Below are positions 12,583 to 24,055 of a stretch of DNA of 64,000 nt, in pieces. Both the position numbers and the translations under genes were made by a program. The stretch is taken from NCBI GenBank assembly GCA_028023455.1, contig JAQFVV010006544.1:188001-252000 (forward strand), written 5' to 3'. The DNA comes from Epiperipatus broadwayi. Lineage: Eukaryota > Onychophora > Udeonychophora > Euonychophora > Peripatidae. The notes beneath the pieces are model-generated. The model had not been told where the DNA came from. It made no database searches and worked only from the letters and a program-made list of their open reading frames with translations. Every line of letters starts with the position of its first letter. Position 1 is the first letter of the stretch.

Positions 12583-12990
12583 GAGCCTTTCAAGCACTGA
12601 GTTTGGATTGAAGTATCTTTAAAGGTTTTTCATTCTATAAGATGTGATATGTTGGACTACTGCCATCATTTATGAGTGAATGTTGAATGTATAGAAAATT
12701 TTAAACTTTATTTAAACTTTCCAATTCCTGCATAAATACTATATCTTGGATTGAAAGAGGGGAGTATTCATTTATTTAACACTCTCAAAGGTGCGTGCTC
12801 AATTAGCTTGAAAGGCTGATATTGGAATGAAACAACTTGTTAGTAATAACACACAGATAAACAATACTAACCTATATTGTCTATTTGTGTGTTATTACTA
12901 AGAAGTTGTTTGTACATTCACTCATAAATGATGGCAATAGTCCAACATATCACATCTTATAATATATCATCATTACAAACCTTCAGACAA
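12583..12990. repeat. Nested foldback composite
   Basis: Two inverted-repeat systems are interleaved. One pairs gagcctttcaagc (12583) with gcttgaaaggctg (about 12807), the ends also seen at 44797-45053 and 50563-51026. The other pairs gatgtgatatgttggacta (12641) with the complement tagtccaacatatcacatc near 12940, around an inner hairpin aacaacttgttagtaataac / gttattactaagaagttgtt. This suggests one foldback inserted into another. Confidence 0.65.
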
Positions 12991-13862
12991 ATATTTTTCA
13001 TTCTATCATTGCACAACAGCCCAAAATAAAATATATTCAGGAATATAATTTTTCCAATTTCCCAAAAGAAGACTATCTTAATTAAAAAAAATCATTTAAA
13101 GTATATATTCTAATAATTTTAATAAGGCCATACCTAAACTATGGCAATTAAATATATAGTATTGAACACATATAATTGTACTCAGACTTCATTTTTCCAT
13201 AAATAAGATTAAATATATATAAATCAAATAAATATATTAATAAACTGAAGTTAATAATAATTTACTATTCCTTACTAACCAATGTTAAACATACAATAAA
13301 TCAATTTGCTAGTAAATGAAATTTACAGACTACAATATCATGATAAAAGATCTAGCCAATTAGCTTTTACAATAAATATATTTCATAGCATAAATACTAA
13401 TCATCGACTTCATTAAAAAAAAAAATCATATCATACAGATACTAATATGTCATTCTTTTTTTTCATGATGGAAAGGATTCCCAGAATCAGAATCGTAGTT
13501 CCTATATTATAAAAAATTTTAAGAAATTATTAATCAAGAAATAATTGTTATATATATATCTTCTTGCAGGATAAGTGTCTGTCTCTGATAAGATTCTCAT
13601 AGGGAAGCAGTAAAAAAGAAAGCAACTCATCAGATTTTCAAACAGTGAATGATGAGACTTTAAGCATTTTCCCTTGTTTAACCTTGTAGCTAAAAATAGC
13701 TAAATACCTTTGACTGTTAAGAAAAATTTTGAATTCATCCAGGATTGAAACCATATTGTAAACATGACAGATAAATGCATTCCACTGTGTCATGACTTTC
13801 TGCATATATATATATATAATGTCTGTTAATTATAACAATATTGTAATCATAATAAAAATAAT
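12991..13862 (-). other. POLG intron, no recognisable content
   Basis: AT-rich intron with an (AT)n run near 13805-13819. I see nothing else. Confidence 0.5.
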
Positions 13863-14329
13863 TGTAATAAACTATTATAAACAGTCTTTCAATCCACAGA
13901 AATACTTTCAGTTAATTTCTTAAACCTGTCTCAACTGCCATTAAACTCAAAAAACGAAGCAGAAGCAAACATTATCAACTCAAATTCCATGATTTCCATA
14001 TTTTAATGATAGCAGTTTGTCTATTTATTAAATGCATTTTATTCCTATTTATAAAAATTGCCTCCTAATTTTTCTTTTACTATGGTTTCTCTCTTCATGA
14101 AGAATTTTCACACTTTCAATATCAAATTAAGGAGGCAATTTTTATAAATATGAATAAAATGCATTTAATAAATAGATAAGCTGCTAACATTAAAATACGA
14201 AAATCATGGAATTTGAGTTGATGATGTTTGCTTCCACTTTGTTTTTTGAATTTAATGGCAGTTGAGACAGGTTTAAGAAATTAACTGAAAGTACTCCTGC
14301 GGATTGAAAGACTATAATAGTTTATTACC
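13863..14329. repeat. Foldback element, 467 bp
   Basis: The left arm (ttgtaataaactattataaa, ctttcaatcc, aaacctgtctcaactgcc) is mirrored by the right arm (ggcagttgagacaggttt, ggattgaaag, actataatagtttatta). Arms are about 200 bp each and the loop centres near 14090. There is no internal frame. The insertion scar was not resolved. Confidence 0.8.
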
Positions 14330-14539
14330 ATTATATTTACTATTTTTATTATGATTACATATATATAAATACATGAAAGTGATCAATACTTAAACAATAC
14401 CAATATTATTAACAGTTTCAATCTGTTGCCAAGATAACCTCCTTTAATAAATCTTAAATATCATCACTATCATTTTTTAAATACATATTCTGACTGTAAT
14501 AAATGACAATAATGTAATAAAAAATGATACATAAAGGAG

Positions 14540-14880
14540 ATTGTCTACAACTTATGACAGAGAACATGAAACTTAGTCAATCTAACTATTTTTATTTTAT
14601 AGGATCAAACAGATATTACCAAGGTAAAGAAATTTCTTCTTATTTTTTTATTTTATTTTAACTTGGTAATAAATATTAGATGATAAATATATAATAAAGC
14701 ATTTCACAACTTAAATATATATAATACTAAACATCATTGTTTTTTAAATGCTAGTACAGTAAATAGTGCACACTCCTACCTTAGTAAACAACAATACTAT
14801 AATAGGAAAATGAACTTTAATTTTCCTATTACAATACTATCATTTATCAGCTGTAGTAGCATTTAAAAATGATGGTGTCC
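14540..14880. repeat. Inverted copy of the 21.2-21.9 kb repeat family
   Basis: gattgtctacaacttatgac matches, in inverse orientation, the tcatatgtgttgtagacaat text at 21730. A hairpin built on taggaaaatgaac / ttttcctatt follows at 14800-14835, and tagcatttaaaaatgatggt (14849) matches 21846. Confidence 0.6.
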
Positions 14881-15377
14881 AGGGGTGTGCTAGTAGTATT
14901 CATACTTGGGTGCAAAAGTGTAGTTGGTATCCCTATATCTATTCTCTTAATAAAAAAAATAATTTTATAAAAACATATCAATGAGTAAAAATAAAACACA
15001 AAATATATTAATTATAAGTTTATTGAACAAAAAGCAGAAATTATAAAAAAATGTATAAAAATAGTAAACATACAAAAAAAGGTACTAAAACAAAAATAAT
15101 TTGGAAAAAAATAAAATAATTTATATTATTTGGCAAAAAAATCATTTGTAAATTACATCTTATACAGTTTTATAAAAACAAAAATAATAATATATTTTGG
15201 TACAAAATTAAACTACTGTAATTATATTTTATTTGGCAATGAAATTACTTTGTCATTTGTACTTTATATAGATGTAAATAAAAACCAGATTTATAAAATA
15301 GAAATATATTAAGCGATAATTATTGGATAAAGGATAGGTAAATAAATATTTAAACAGAAAGAAAAATCACTTCGTGA
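14881..15377 (-). other. POLG intron, no recognisable content
   Basis: A-rich sequence. A 60-codon open frame at 15130-15312 is rich in Ile, Lys, Asn and Tyr and is read as compositional noise. Confidence 0.5.
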
Positions 15378-15994
15378 TTCAACTTATGCCCCATGTGGCC
15401 GCAAGCGGTGCTGTTTTCGTGACAACCACAGAAATATTCAGAGTAGGGGGCCAAAAGCAGTGATGCAAGTTCCAGCCGCTAGGTGGCGCTGTTCACCATG
15501 CATATGCACAGGAAGCTTATGCCAAGTAGCTGCCAGCACTACTGCCCACTTGGTGGCGCTGATAGCCATAGGTAAACACATCTAGCTTACATCGTCTGCT
15601 ACCAGCAACTACCAGCAAACTAGCCCACTATGTGGCGCTGTTTCTCCACGCTACTCATGGAAAAACTGCACCATTTATAAGCGATATTGATACTCGCTTG
15701 GTAGTGTTGTCTTATATGCACATTCTTAAAAGATCAATAACGTATAATGTGAAGATGTGATTAATCTAGAAACCACAACTATTTAAATCTGCTTTCAAAT
15801 GTAATACTGTTACATTGTATTTCACTCTCTGATAAATCAATGTATTTTTAAATTATTTGCTTTTAAACTTCAATCTCTTTTTTTCTCTAAAAATGTTTTT
15901 TCTTTTTTTAAAAAGGTAATTTTTACGACTTCTTTTTTACGGCAATCTTTCTTTCAAAACTGCTAAAAATCGGCCACATGGGGCATAAGTTGAA
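15378..15994. mobile_element. 617-bp terminal-inverted-repeat element with CTCF-like motif array
   Basis: It is bounded by 23-bp perfect inverted repeats starting ttcaacttatgcccc; the right copy lies at 15972-15994. The left third carries a repeated GTGGCGCTG word: 15476-15491 (ccgctaggtggcgctg), 15546-15561 (ccacttggtggcgctg) and 15625-15640 (ccactatgtggcgctg), plus a weaker one at 15399-15413. Spacing is 70-79 bp. No transposase frame. Local GC is far above the surroundings. No clear target duplication was resolved. Confidence 0.8.
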
Positions 15995-16780
15995 AGTACC
16001 AATTTTTCGTTTTTATTAATGAAAAATTTTGAATAATATCCTAAATATCTAATTCTATTGATATAATAGAAAAATTAGAAAGTCTGTCTTATAACACTGT
16101 GGAGTGCAGTAGCTTTCAATAATTTTAGGTTTAGAAAAAAATCATTCTGCAGATACCGGTCATGACAAACAAATCTAGAGAACAATTGTAAAGTCTGAAT
16201 AAACTATGATCAAGTTGTTTGAATAAATATACTGAATTATATGATATATATCAGTTTTAAAATTAAAAATAAATGATTAACAGTGTAAAATTTCTTCACA
16301 TAAATCATCTGCATCAATGTTCAAATGATTCTCATGTGTTAATTTTTGGCATAACTTTTTAGATAATAATAAATATTCCTAATTATATGAAATACTTAAC
16401 AAATACAAAATCTGAAATAAATTCCTATGTTCTTTTAATAAAATAAATCTTTCCTGCAAAAATTCTGTTTGTTCTATTATGCCGGAAAAAAAATCCACTT
16501 TAAATGATCTGTGTCCCCAACTATGACTGAGCAACCAGAAAACAAATATACAATAAAACTCGATAGATAACAGCACATATATATTTATGACAGATAACAG
16601 CACATATATATTTAGCAATAATAATTTATCAACAATTAAGAAAACGAATTACTATACTGATCTTTAACACAAATATAAAGTCTGCATTTGGGTAAGCCTT
16701 ACTCACAAAGTTAATTACTGAATAGCAAATAATGTTTATAAAGTTTAAGTAAGTATTATTCACTTTACCTTCACTATCGT
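15995..16780 (-). other. Intronic stretch, one unrecognised open frame
   Basis: A minus-strand frame of 79 codons (16379-16618) has a hydrophobic start and a charged end with the run ERFILLKEHRNLFQ. I do not recognise it. It lies just downstream of the gypsy relic and could be part of that element. Confidence 0.3.
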
Positions 16781-17400
16781 TTTTATAACAAAACACTCTA
16801 AGAGCCTCTTGCGGCGTTCAAAATAATAATAAGATCGAGACAATCTGTTAAAAGTACTAGTTGGCTTATTGACCTATAAGAGCCGAGATCCTGGGAATGA
16901 AGTCCTTCGATGATGATCTACTGCTCTACAACTCGTAGAAAAGTGACAGAAAAGAATAACCTCTCTCTTTTTTTGTTTCCTTATTTAGTCTGGAGTATTT
17001 TTATTTCTGCTTTGTTCTCATACAATGAAATTTCTCTTAGAAATTTATTTGCATATACAATAAGGTTTTATTAGATCTACACAATTAATTAGTCTTAGGA
17101 ATTTATTTCCGTATATGTAAGGTTTTAGATCTATACAATGGAATTCATTTCCATATAGGATAATTTATAAGGTTTATTCAATTAATTAATATATACATGA
17201 GTCTGTGTTTATTTTAACTTCGTTTAATTTGAACATTTTTTTTCAACGATTTGTTTAGCAGCATTCTTAAGTTTAAAATATTATTTAATACTTTGCACTA
17301 CTCTTCTTACTCCAGAAAATTGTTCAGGCTTACATATAATCATTAAATCTGGCCAATCTTCGTATCTAACATTTGGGTCATCTAATTGTTAATTTGGTTG
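16780..17400 (-). mobile_element. Possible LTR / 3' region of the Ty3/gypsy relic
   Basis: It lies just downstream of the integrase remnants on the minus strand. The minus strand carries several AATAAA-type signals and a block around 16860-16920 reading cattcccaggatctcggctc, next to a CTTATAGG that may be a core promoter. No second LTR copy is in the window, so LTR status is inference. Confidence 0.35.
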
Positions 17401-17699
17401 GATTCAGTGTTGATTCTAGTTCCTGTTCCTTTCTTCTGGGTTCAATGTCACAGCTTTCTGGTTTTTTCTCTTCATCCTCAATTCATTTTCCGGGTGTTGG
17501 TTCAGCTATGTCTTGTACTTCTTGATTTTCATCTTTTGGCAGTGGCATTGCAATTTGCCAATCTTCTTCGAATCTCCAACGGGCATGATTTGCATGTCTT
17601 CTGTATGTTGTCCCAATCTGTAGTTGGATGATTACTGTTGTTTTTGATAACATTTTCACAATTACTCCTTTAACCCATTTCTTCCAGATATCTCGAACC

Positions 17700-18330
17700 C
17701 AAACTCTGTCACTTATATATATACTTTCTTTTTTTTCGGTCCATTATTTGTATTTTTTTCATTTTTTGCTCTATTTCATCAAATATATTTAGAAGTAAAA
17801 GTAGTAACTTAATTCTGAGTTTCCTTCCCATCAACAGTTCTGCTGGAAATTTCCCTGTAGCTGTTGACGGGGAGGAGTGTTGATGCAGCATAACGTTATA
17901 TATAGCTTCCTATGTTCTTTAACTTCTCGAGAGCTTTTTTTAATTATCAATACAGCTTTTTCAGCAAGACCATTTGATTCTGGGTGATAGGGGAATGCAT
18001 GTATGTGTTTGATGCCACTGTTGATAAAAATAATTTTCCATTTCTTGCACAGTGAATCCAGTGCCATTGTCGGACATAATAGTTTCAGGTAGATGTGGCA
18101 AGAAAACACGCATTTAAATTTTCAATTGCTTCCTTTGTACTCATACCTTTTATAATATGACACTCCACCCATTTGGTGTACGGGCAGTATCGCATTTATT
18201 GGGCCTGTGTGATCAATGTGTACTCTCTGTCAGGCTTCTGTTGCTATTGGCAATGGATGGTATTGTTTTGCCTTCATATTAGTTTCAGATTCACAGGCCA
18301 TGCATTTTTTGATATATTACTCAATGTCTG
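17700..18330 (-). pseudogene. Ty3/gypsy integrase remnant
   Basis: Minus-strand fragments in order: a zinc-finger-like CMACESE stretch near 18300 followed by RVHIDHTGPI (start of the catalytic core), then 18109-17831 with HAFPYHPESNGLAEKAV, the H-P-x-S-N-G-x-A-E-x-x-V motif of retroviral-type integrases, then 17891-17709 with TGKFPAELLMGRKLR, which follows the core in gypsy elements. The pieces lie in different frames with stops between, so it is dead. It follows the RNase H fragment in the usual pol order. Confidence 0.85.
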
Positions 18331-18827
18331 ATGTTATTTTTGGCCACACTATGTAGATATGAGCTAATGATTTGGCTCGCACAATTCTGGGGTGACCTTC
18401 GTATAAAAGCTTTAAAACTTGTTATCTACTTCCGTTGGTATTACAACTTAATCCCACCATTAGTGCACCCTTTACAAGTAGACAATTTCTCATGGTTTGT
18501 CCAGAATCTTGTGGCGATGTAGTGTGGCTTCGACTCCGGCCATCTGTTTTTTATTCACTTCATACGCAGTTGGTAGCCTTTGTCGTCTTTTGTCCCACTC
18601 GCTACTTTTTATCTGTTCAGGAATTCCGATTTCAGCACATCAATGTAGTTTATTTCTGGCTTTATACTGCTTGGTTCTTTTTTATCTGGGATCCGGGGCA
18701 AGCATCGGCATGTGAAATTTCATTGCCCTTCTTATATTTCAATTTGTAATTGCAAGATGACAAGATGTTTCTCCAGTGCATCATGATTTGTCATGTCCCA
18801 GAATCCCTAACAATGGTTTGTGATCAG

Positions 18828-19200
18828 TTATTTGAACTGGTCTAAAATATATTGATGAAATTTTTTCAGAGCAAAGATAATAGCTAAAGCTTTTTTATTG
18901 ATCTGACTGTAATTTCTCTCTGCTTTTGAGAGCATATGCGATGCGTATGCAATAGGCCATTCATCTTTATAACATGGGTGAAAGAAGACCACCCCCAGCC
19001 CCCACTGTGATGCATCTGACTGAGTGTATACAAATATTCTTACTGTGACCACTAGCTCTGAATCCTTCTTTGTTACTTGTTTATTGGAGTACTGAGTAAT
19101 ACTGGAAATATTTCTCTCTCTTTCTTCTTCCTGTTTTCTTTTATTTATTAAATTTTGATACCTGGAAAGTTTTTTTTTTCTTTTCCTCTTGAGACATCTA
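18828..19200 (-). pseudogene. Ty3/gypsy RNase H remnant
   Basis: The minus-strand frame reads FVYTQSDASQWGLGVVFFH, then IAYASHMLSKAERNYSQINK and KALAIIFALKKFHQYI. D-A-S-x-x-G-x-G and S-K-A-E-R-N-Y-S-Q are signatures of the pol RNase H domain in Ty3/gypsy elements (family knowledge). The reverse transcriptase that should lie upstream (above 19200) is missing: the sequence runs into the G-rich patch. Confidence 0.88.
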
Positions 19201-19224
19201 ATTAATGAAAAAATACACAATTAT

Positions 19225-19425
19225 AATAAATTTTTAAAAAAAAGGGAAAACCCCCCCTACAATATCCCCCTGGGGAAAAAGAGGAAACAATGGGGGGCGG
19301 AAGGGTGTGTAAAACCCCAACCCCACCCACACCCCAGTTGGGGGGGGGGCAGAGGGGGGGAAGGGGGGGGGGTTTGTTTAAAAGGGGAGGGGAGGGGGGA
19401 GGGGGGGGTTATAATAAATTTTATT
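19225..19425. other. G-rich low-complexity patch, probable assembly artefact
   Basis: About 200 bases of long G and C runs in a genome that is otherwise about three-quarters AT, ending a recognisable retrotransposon frame abruptly. It encodes nothing credible; the glycine-rich frame through it is composition only. Confidence 0.6.
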
Positions 19426-19626
19426 ATTAAAATTCGAAATTAGTTTTTACAAAAGACAATTTTTACCATGAATATTCCTTGTATAAATTTACTAATTTAA
19501 ATAAAAATTAATATTAAAAGAAAATGTCAAATTATTAAAAAAAATATATTAATTTTTTAACAGAAATATCTAAAAGTGTGAAATTTTTCCTTTTTTTATG
19601 ATATTTAACAAAATTAAAAAATAAGT

Positions 19627-20691
19627 ACCCTATTTACTGACATGTAGGATGCAGTGGCGTATAAGACACACCCTTCTTTTCATACACATTTTTTAAAAAA
19701 TAATAATTTTCTACATTTTTTCATGAATTTCCATGATGATTTACTATATTAATTTTATAGTTATTTATTTCTACAAAAAATGTAACTAGAGGAACACTAT
19801 AATCAGGTACCTTTTAATCTTAATCCTCAAAACTCAGAAATTCATTTCCAGAGCTATTTTGTTTTAGTCTGTATAGGTAGGTCATTTCTCTCCGTGAATC
19901 TAGAACACTATGATGTTGGTCCTGCAAAATCAGTTATACTTCTGTTAGTAGTTATTAGTTTTGCTTGTTGAAAAATCATTTTTGTGGAAATTGAAAATCC
20001 GAGCTTCTGTGATCTAATATCCAAGTTATTAATCCTTCTAGTTCTGGAATTTTGCAATTCCACGTCACACATTGTATTTACTATGCATAGCTTTTTGTAG
20101 GTTCTCTTGCTATATTCTCCAAGTTATCTTTCCAGTCGGCAGTGACTTGAAATTTTTCTCTGCTGCCTGTTTCCATGTTCTTTAGCATATGAAATCACTC
20201 ATAACTTATATGCAATAGCAGAATCTACATTGTTTTTGAGCCACGTTTTGTCAAAAAATCTCAACACAAAAATAGTCAAGAACCCTAATAATGTTCTGGA
20301 CAAATATATCAAGTTTACAGTTTAAATGTTACAATGCATTGTTGAAGTGTGATCAAGCATTTGTACATTGGATGAATCATCACCTTGAGATGTTAGTAGA
20401 TCTGAACTCTATTTTACTGGAATGCTCCCTCTTTCAGTAATGAAGCATAAAATATGTCATGCAACATATTATTTTTACAGAACTGAAAAAAATTATGTAA
20501 ACGATTTATTCAAAACCATTGTTTCGCAAAAGGACAAAATGCAATACATGTACATTAATATAAACCAAAAGTTTTAGACTAACTGAAATTTCCAACTCAT
20601 AATTTTGATTACTGGTGCATAAGACACACCCTATATTTTAGGCATATTTTGAGAGGGAAAAAATGTATCTTATATGCCAGCAAATATGGCA
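19627..20691 (-). pseudogene. pogo/Tigger-like transposon relic
   Basis: Both ends carry related text: ccctatttactgacatgtag on the left and the complement of gccagcaaatatgg on the right. Both also carry an inner cataagacacacccta-type repeat (19674, 20619). On the minus strand between 20260 and 20000 a broken frame reads AIAYKL then ISYAKEHGNRQQREKF, and IPELEGLITWILDHRSSD, resembling the N-terminal DNA-binding part of pogo-like transposases (Y-K-L-x-V-I-x-Y-A-x-x-x-G-N-R; P-E-L-E). The DDE catalytic part is absent. Confidence 0.5.
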
Positions 20692-21230
20692 ATATATTAT
20701 GTTAAATGTACACGAAAAAATGAGTACCTTACCTTAGATCAAATTAATTGTACTTCTTGTTCTTATGCCATTATTGATGCACAGCACTTTATTGTCCTAC
20801 GTTTAATTACAAAAACTTACAACTGATATCTAATGATACATACAGTATGTACATTGTAACATCAGGATATAGAATAAAATTTAAAATTGCATCAGATTTT
20901 CTTATATATGTTTAGAGGAAATGCTAGTTTGAACAAGATTCAAATGCATATCATCCTATAAATAGTTAACTCACTCAAGTTCAAGTTTTTACTTGTTTAC
21001 TCTAAACTACTTGTTAGACTAAGATTAAAATCAAATAAAATCTTAAGGAATAATAACAAATAAATATTTATAAATAATTTGTTTAAGACAAATCTATAAA
21101 ATATAAGTAACATTTAAACAAAAATGGAATTTATTTTGATGTAATTAATGAATAGTATTTTTTAAAAGTATTTTCTTCTCCCCTGGAATATTTGCTCCTT
21201 TTACTATCTTGAAGCCTATGTGCATTAAAC
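20692..21230 (-). other. POLG intron, no recognisable content
   Basis: AT-rich sequence between the pogo-like relic and the tandem repeat. Nothing supported. Confidence 0.5.
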
Positions 21231-21239
21231 AAATTGCAC

Positions 21240-21910
21240 ACTGTTGACATACTCCTGATAGTATTTAATGCTTTTTACCACATTGCGAATTGCTTTATTA
21301 TATATTTATCATTTAATGTTTATTATAAAGTTAAAATTAAAAAAATAAGGCATTTCTTTACCTTAGTAATCAAAATCAATCTATTTAATCACTATAAAAT
21401 TCATAAAAACAATTTGATTGATTAGGTTTCATATTCTCTGCCATAAATGTTGAAGATAATCCCCATTATATATAAAAAGGACCAATAGGAAAGTTATTTC
21501 ATTTTCCTATTACAGTATTGTTATTTACTAAAGTGGGAGTGTGTAGTATTTACTATAGTAATGTTTTAAAAAAAGATGGTGTTTAATGTTATACATATTC
21601 ACATGGTATAATGCTTTATTATATAATTATCGTTTAATGTTTATTACAAAATCAAAATTAAAAAAAATCAATTTGTTTGATTACTATAAAAAATAATTAC
21701 ATTGATTAAGCTTCATGCCCTCTGTCATATGTGTTGTAGACAATTCCCGTTATATATAAAAGAGGACCCGGAGGAAAGTGATTTTATTTTCCTATTACAG
21801 AATTGTCATTTACTAATATGGAAATGTACATTATTTGCTGTAGCAGCATTTAAAAAATGATGGTGTTTAATGTTATATATGTTTACATAGTGAATTGCTT
21901 TATTACACAC
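21240..21910. repeat. Tandem repeat, unit about 0.3 kb
   Basis: Two near-complete units follow each other. Markers repeat in order: gctttattatata (21290, 21611), a tgatta-to-ttcat junction (21416, 21702), ttttcctattacag (21503, 21788) and atggtgtttaatgttata (21576, 21858). A degraded inverted copy is at 14540-14880. It ends about 50 bp from the donor of the O-helix exon. Confidence 0.75.
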
Positions 21911-21961
21911 ACACATATGCATATACTGAAAATTTGATAATTATATATAAAAATAACTTAC

Positions 21962-22101
21962 TTTCTTGTTCCTTTGGTTGCAGCATACATCTGTTTGGCT
22001 TTAATATTTATATCTTTTTCTGATAATCGATGATTAAACTGCATAAGCAAACGCTCAGCAAAAGTTAAACCTGCACCATATATGCGGCCATAATTAAGCA
22101 C
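21962..22101 (-). CDS. POLG: POLG exon: rest of motif B (O helix)
   Basis: 140 bp, acceptor TATTTTAG, donor GTAAGT. It reads [20 protein letters not shown], then [20 protein letters not shown] and ATKGTRK. The two tyrosines of N-Y-G-R-I-Y-G-A-G match human Y951 and Y955; Y955 is the residue affected in dominant ophthalmoplegia (established knowledge). Both are conserved here. The exon ends with AA of a Lys codon. A tandem repeat ends about 50 bp beyond its donor. Confidence 0.97.
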
Positions 22102-23849
22102 CTAAAATACATAAATTGCAAAAAAAAAAAGATAAAAAAAGAACAAAACTACATAATCTAAAAAAAAGTTATTATAATGTGTAAAAATTGAAAAAAGATT
22201 TCCAATTAAAATCAACCTGTTTATACATGTTTGGATTATAATTTTGGTATATATGATTTACAATTAGTATATTTTTATCACAATGTATGTATAATAATTA
22301 TATTTCTCTAATTTCTAAATTTTGATGTGAAGTAAGTGCATTTACTACAAAGTAATTATATAATATTGTACATTTTAATAAAGATCTTATTGTGCAATGA
22401 AAGTGCATTCACTTGGCATATCTGTGACTTGGTTTTAAATTTGGGCAAAGTAAACTTGAACAATTTTTCAATGGACATCAATTTTTTCTTTCAGATACAC
22501 AGCTATTTATCTTCATAGGAAAACAAAGATGGAAACCTTCACTATATGGAAATTAACAAGTCTATAAGGGACTGTTAAAGAAGCTTTTGCTCTGCAGTAA
22601 TTTATTTAAAGGCTGTTATATCTTTATATAAATCCTACAAACTATTATGTAATAATTAATAATGCTCAACAATATATGGTTATTACAATAAGCATTTATC
22701 TTGAATATTTTACAAATATAAATAAATGTTACCTAAATGAAACAATATCCAAAAACAATTATTTTAGTTCTTGGGAGTATCTTACAACCAAATGTTAGAA
22801 CGGTAATCTAGAGATAAATGCACATAACATTTTAGATTTAATAAAATTATTAGAATGAATTTCCAAAATTTGGATTAAGTTTTGAAAATATAATGTGGCT
22901 ACTATTTTCGAGAATGTTTTAAAACAGTAAAGTTCTTTTAATTATATAATTAATATACTAATGAAGTATATGCTTGCTAAATTGAAAGCAGCAATGAATT
23001 TAAATTCAATCTTACCTGAAAAGTATCAATTTTTTTTTTTTAAATTTTACTTCTGGATGATTTTCTAGATACCTTTCTTAACGGAAATGCAGACTAACCT
23101 TTTAAATGCCTTAGATATGATTCATCATTTTGAGAAATTTTCTCATAATCCTTCATAACAGCAAATAGTTATTAAAGCAAAATAAGTGGAAATCCACTAA
23201 AAGGCCAGAACAATGATAAACATATTCTTGAAATAGATGAAATCAATTTGAAGTTAAAATTTAAAGACAACCAAATGTCAATTCACAAACTAAGATAGAA
23301 ATCAATCATTTATCCAAACTAAACCTAAAAATCATTAAAACAAAATGACATTCTTAGCAATGGTAGTAATCAATGAAATGAAAAAAAAAAGACTTAACTC
23401 CAAATAATGTGATTTTATGGATGTTAAATATGTTGTCAACACTTAATATATAAACCTAAAGCTTCTTCCTATGGAAATTTAAAAAACTTTATGGTCCCAG
23501 GATTTATTCAATCCTTTGACACCCATATTTCATAATTAAATTTTCAATACCTAAAAATAATAATAATAAAAAAAACCCATTTTAAGCAAAAAGTATGATT
23601 TCTATTAGAGCACATTTAAATGGTAGTATTGTTATGTTCTGGCAACTTTAATGTTTAAAGGCAAAAATGTTCAACTCACATCATCAGAAAAGAATTAAGA
23701 GATATGCCAATATAGAAACAAATTTAAAATAGATATGAAAACAAGTATGGAAAACAATGTTTTTCAGAATTATGCTTAATTTTCATTGTGATTATTTATA
23801 AATTAATATTTCACAGATTTATTAAAATTAATTAAAAAACACAAGATAA
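22102..23849 (-). other. POLG intron, no recognisable content
   Basis: AT-rich intron with scattered homopolymers. No conserved frame. Confidence 0.5.
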
Positions 23850-24055
23850 TTTGATGTAATATGTTGGACTATTTCCATAATCTATGAGTGACTGTTGAAT
23901 GTATAGAAAATTTTAAATTTTATTTAAACTTTAAAATACAAACAACTTGTTAGTAATAACACACTGTTATTACTAACAAGTTGTTTGCACTCATAGATGA
24001 TGGAAATAGTCCAACATATCACATATAATATACCACCATCACAAACCTTCAGACA
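23850..24055. repeat. Foldback made of Penelope-like element terminal sequence
   Basis: gatgtaatatgttggactat at the left mirrors ccaacatatcacat at the right. The centre is a near-perfect hairpin, aacaacttgttagtaataac / gttattactaacaagttgtt. The same words form the outer end of the minus Penelope-like copy (46380-46500), so this looks like a solo terminal repeat or non-autonomous derivative. Confidence 0.7.

Noticed and set aside
19189-19443. Glycine/proline-rich open frame
   Set aside because: It is produced by the G and C homopolymers of the suspected artefact.
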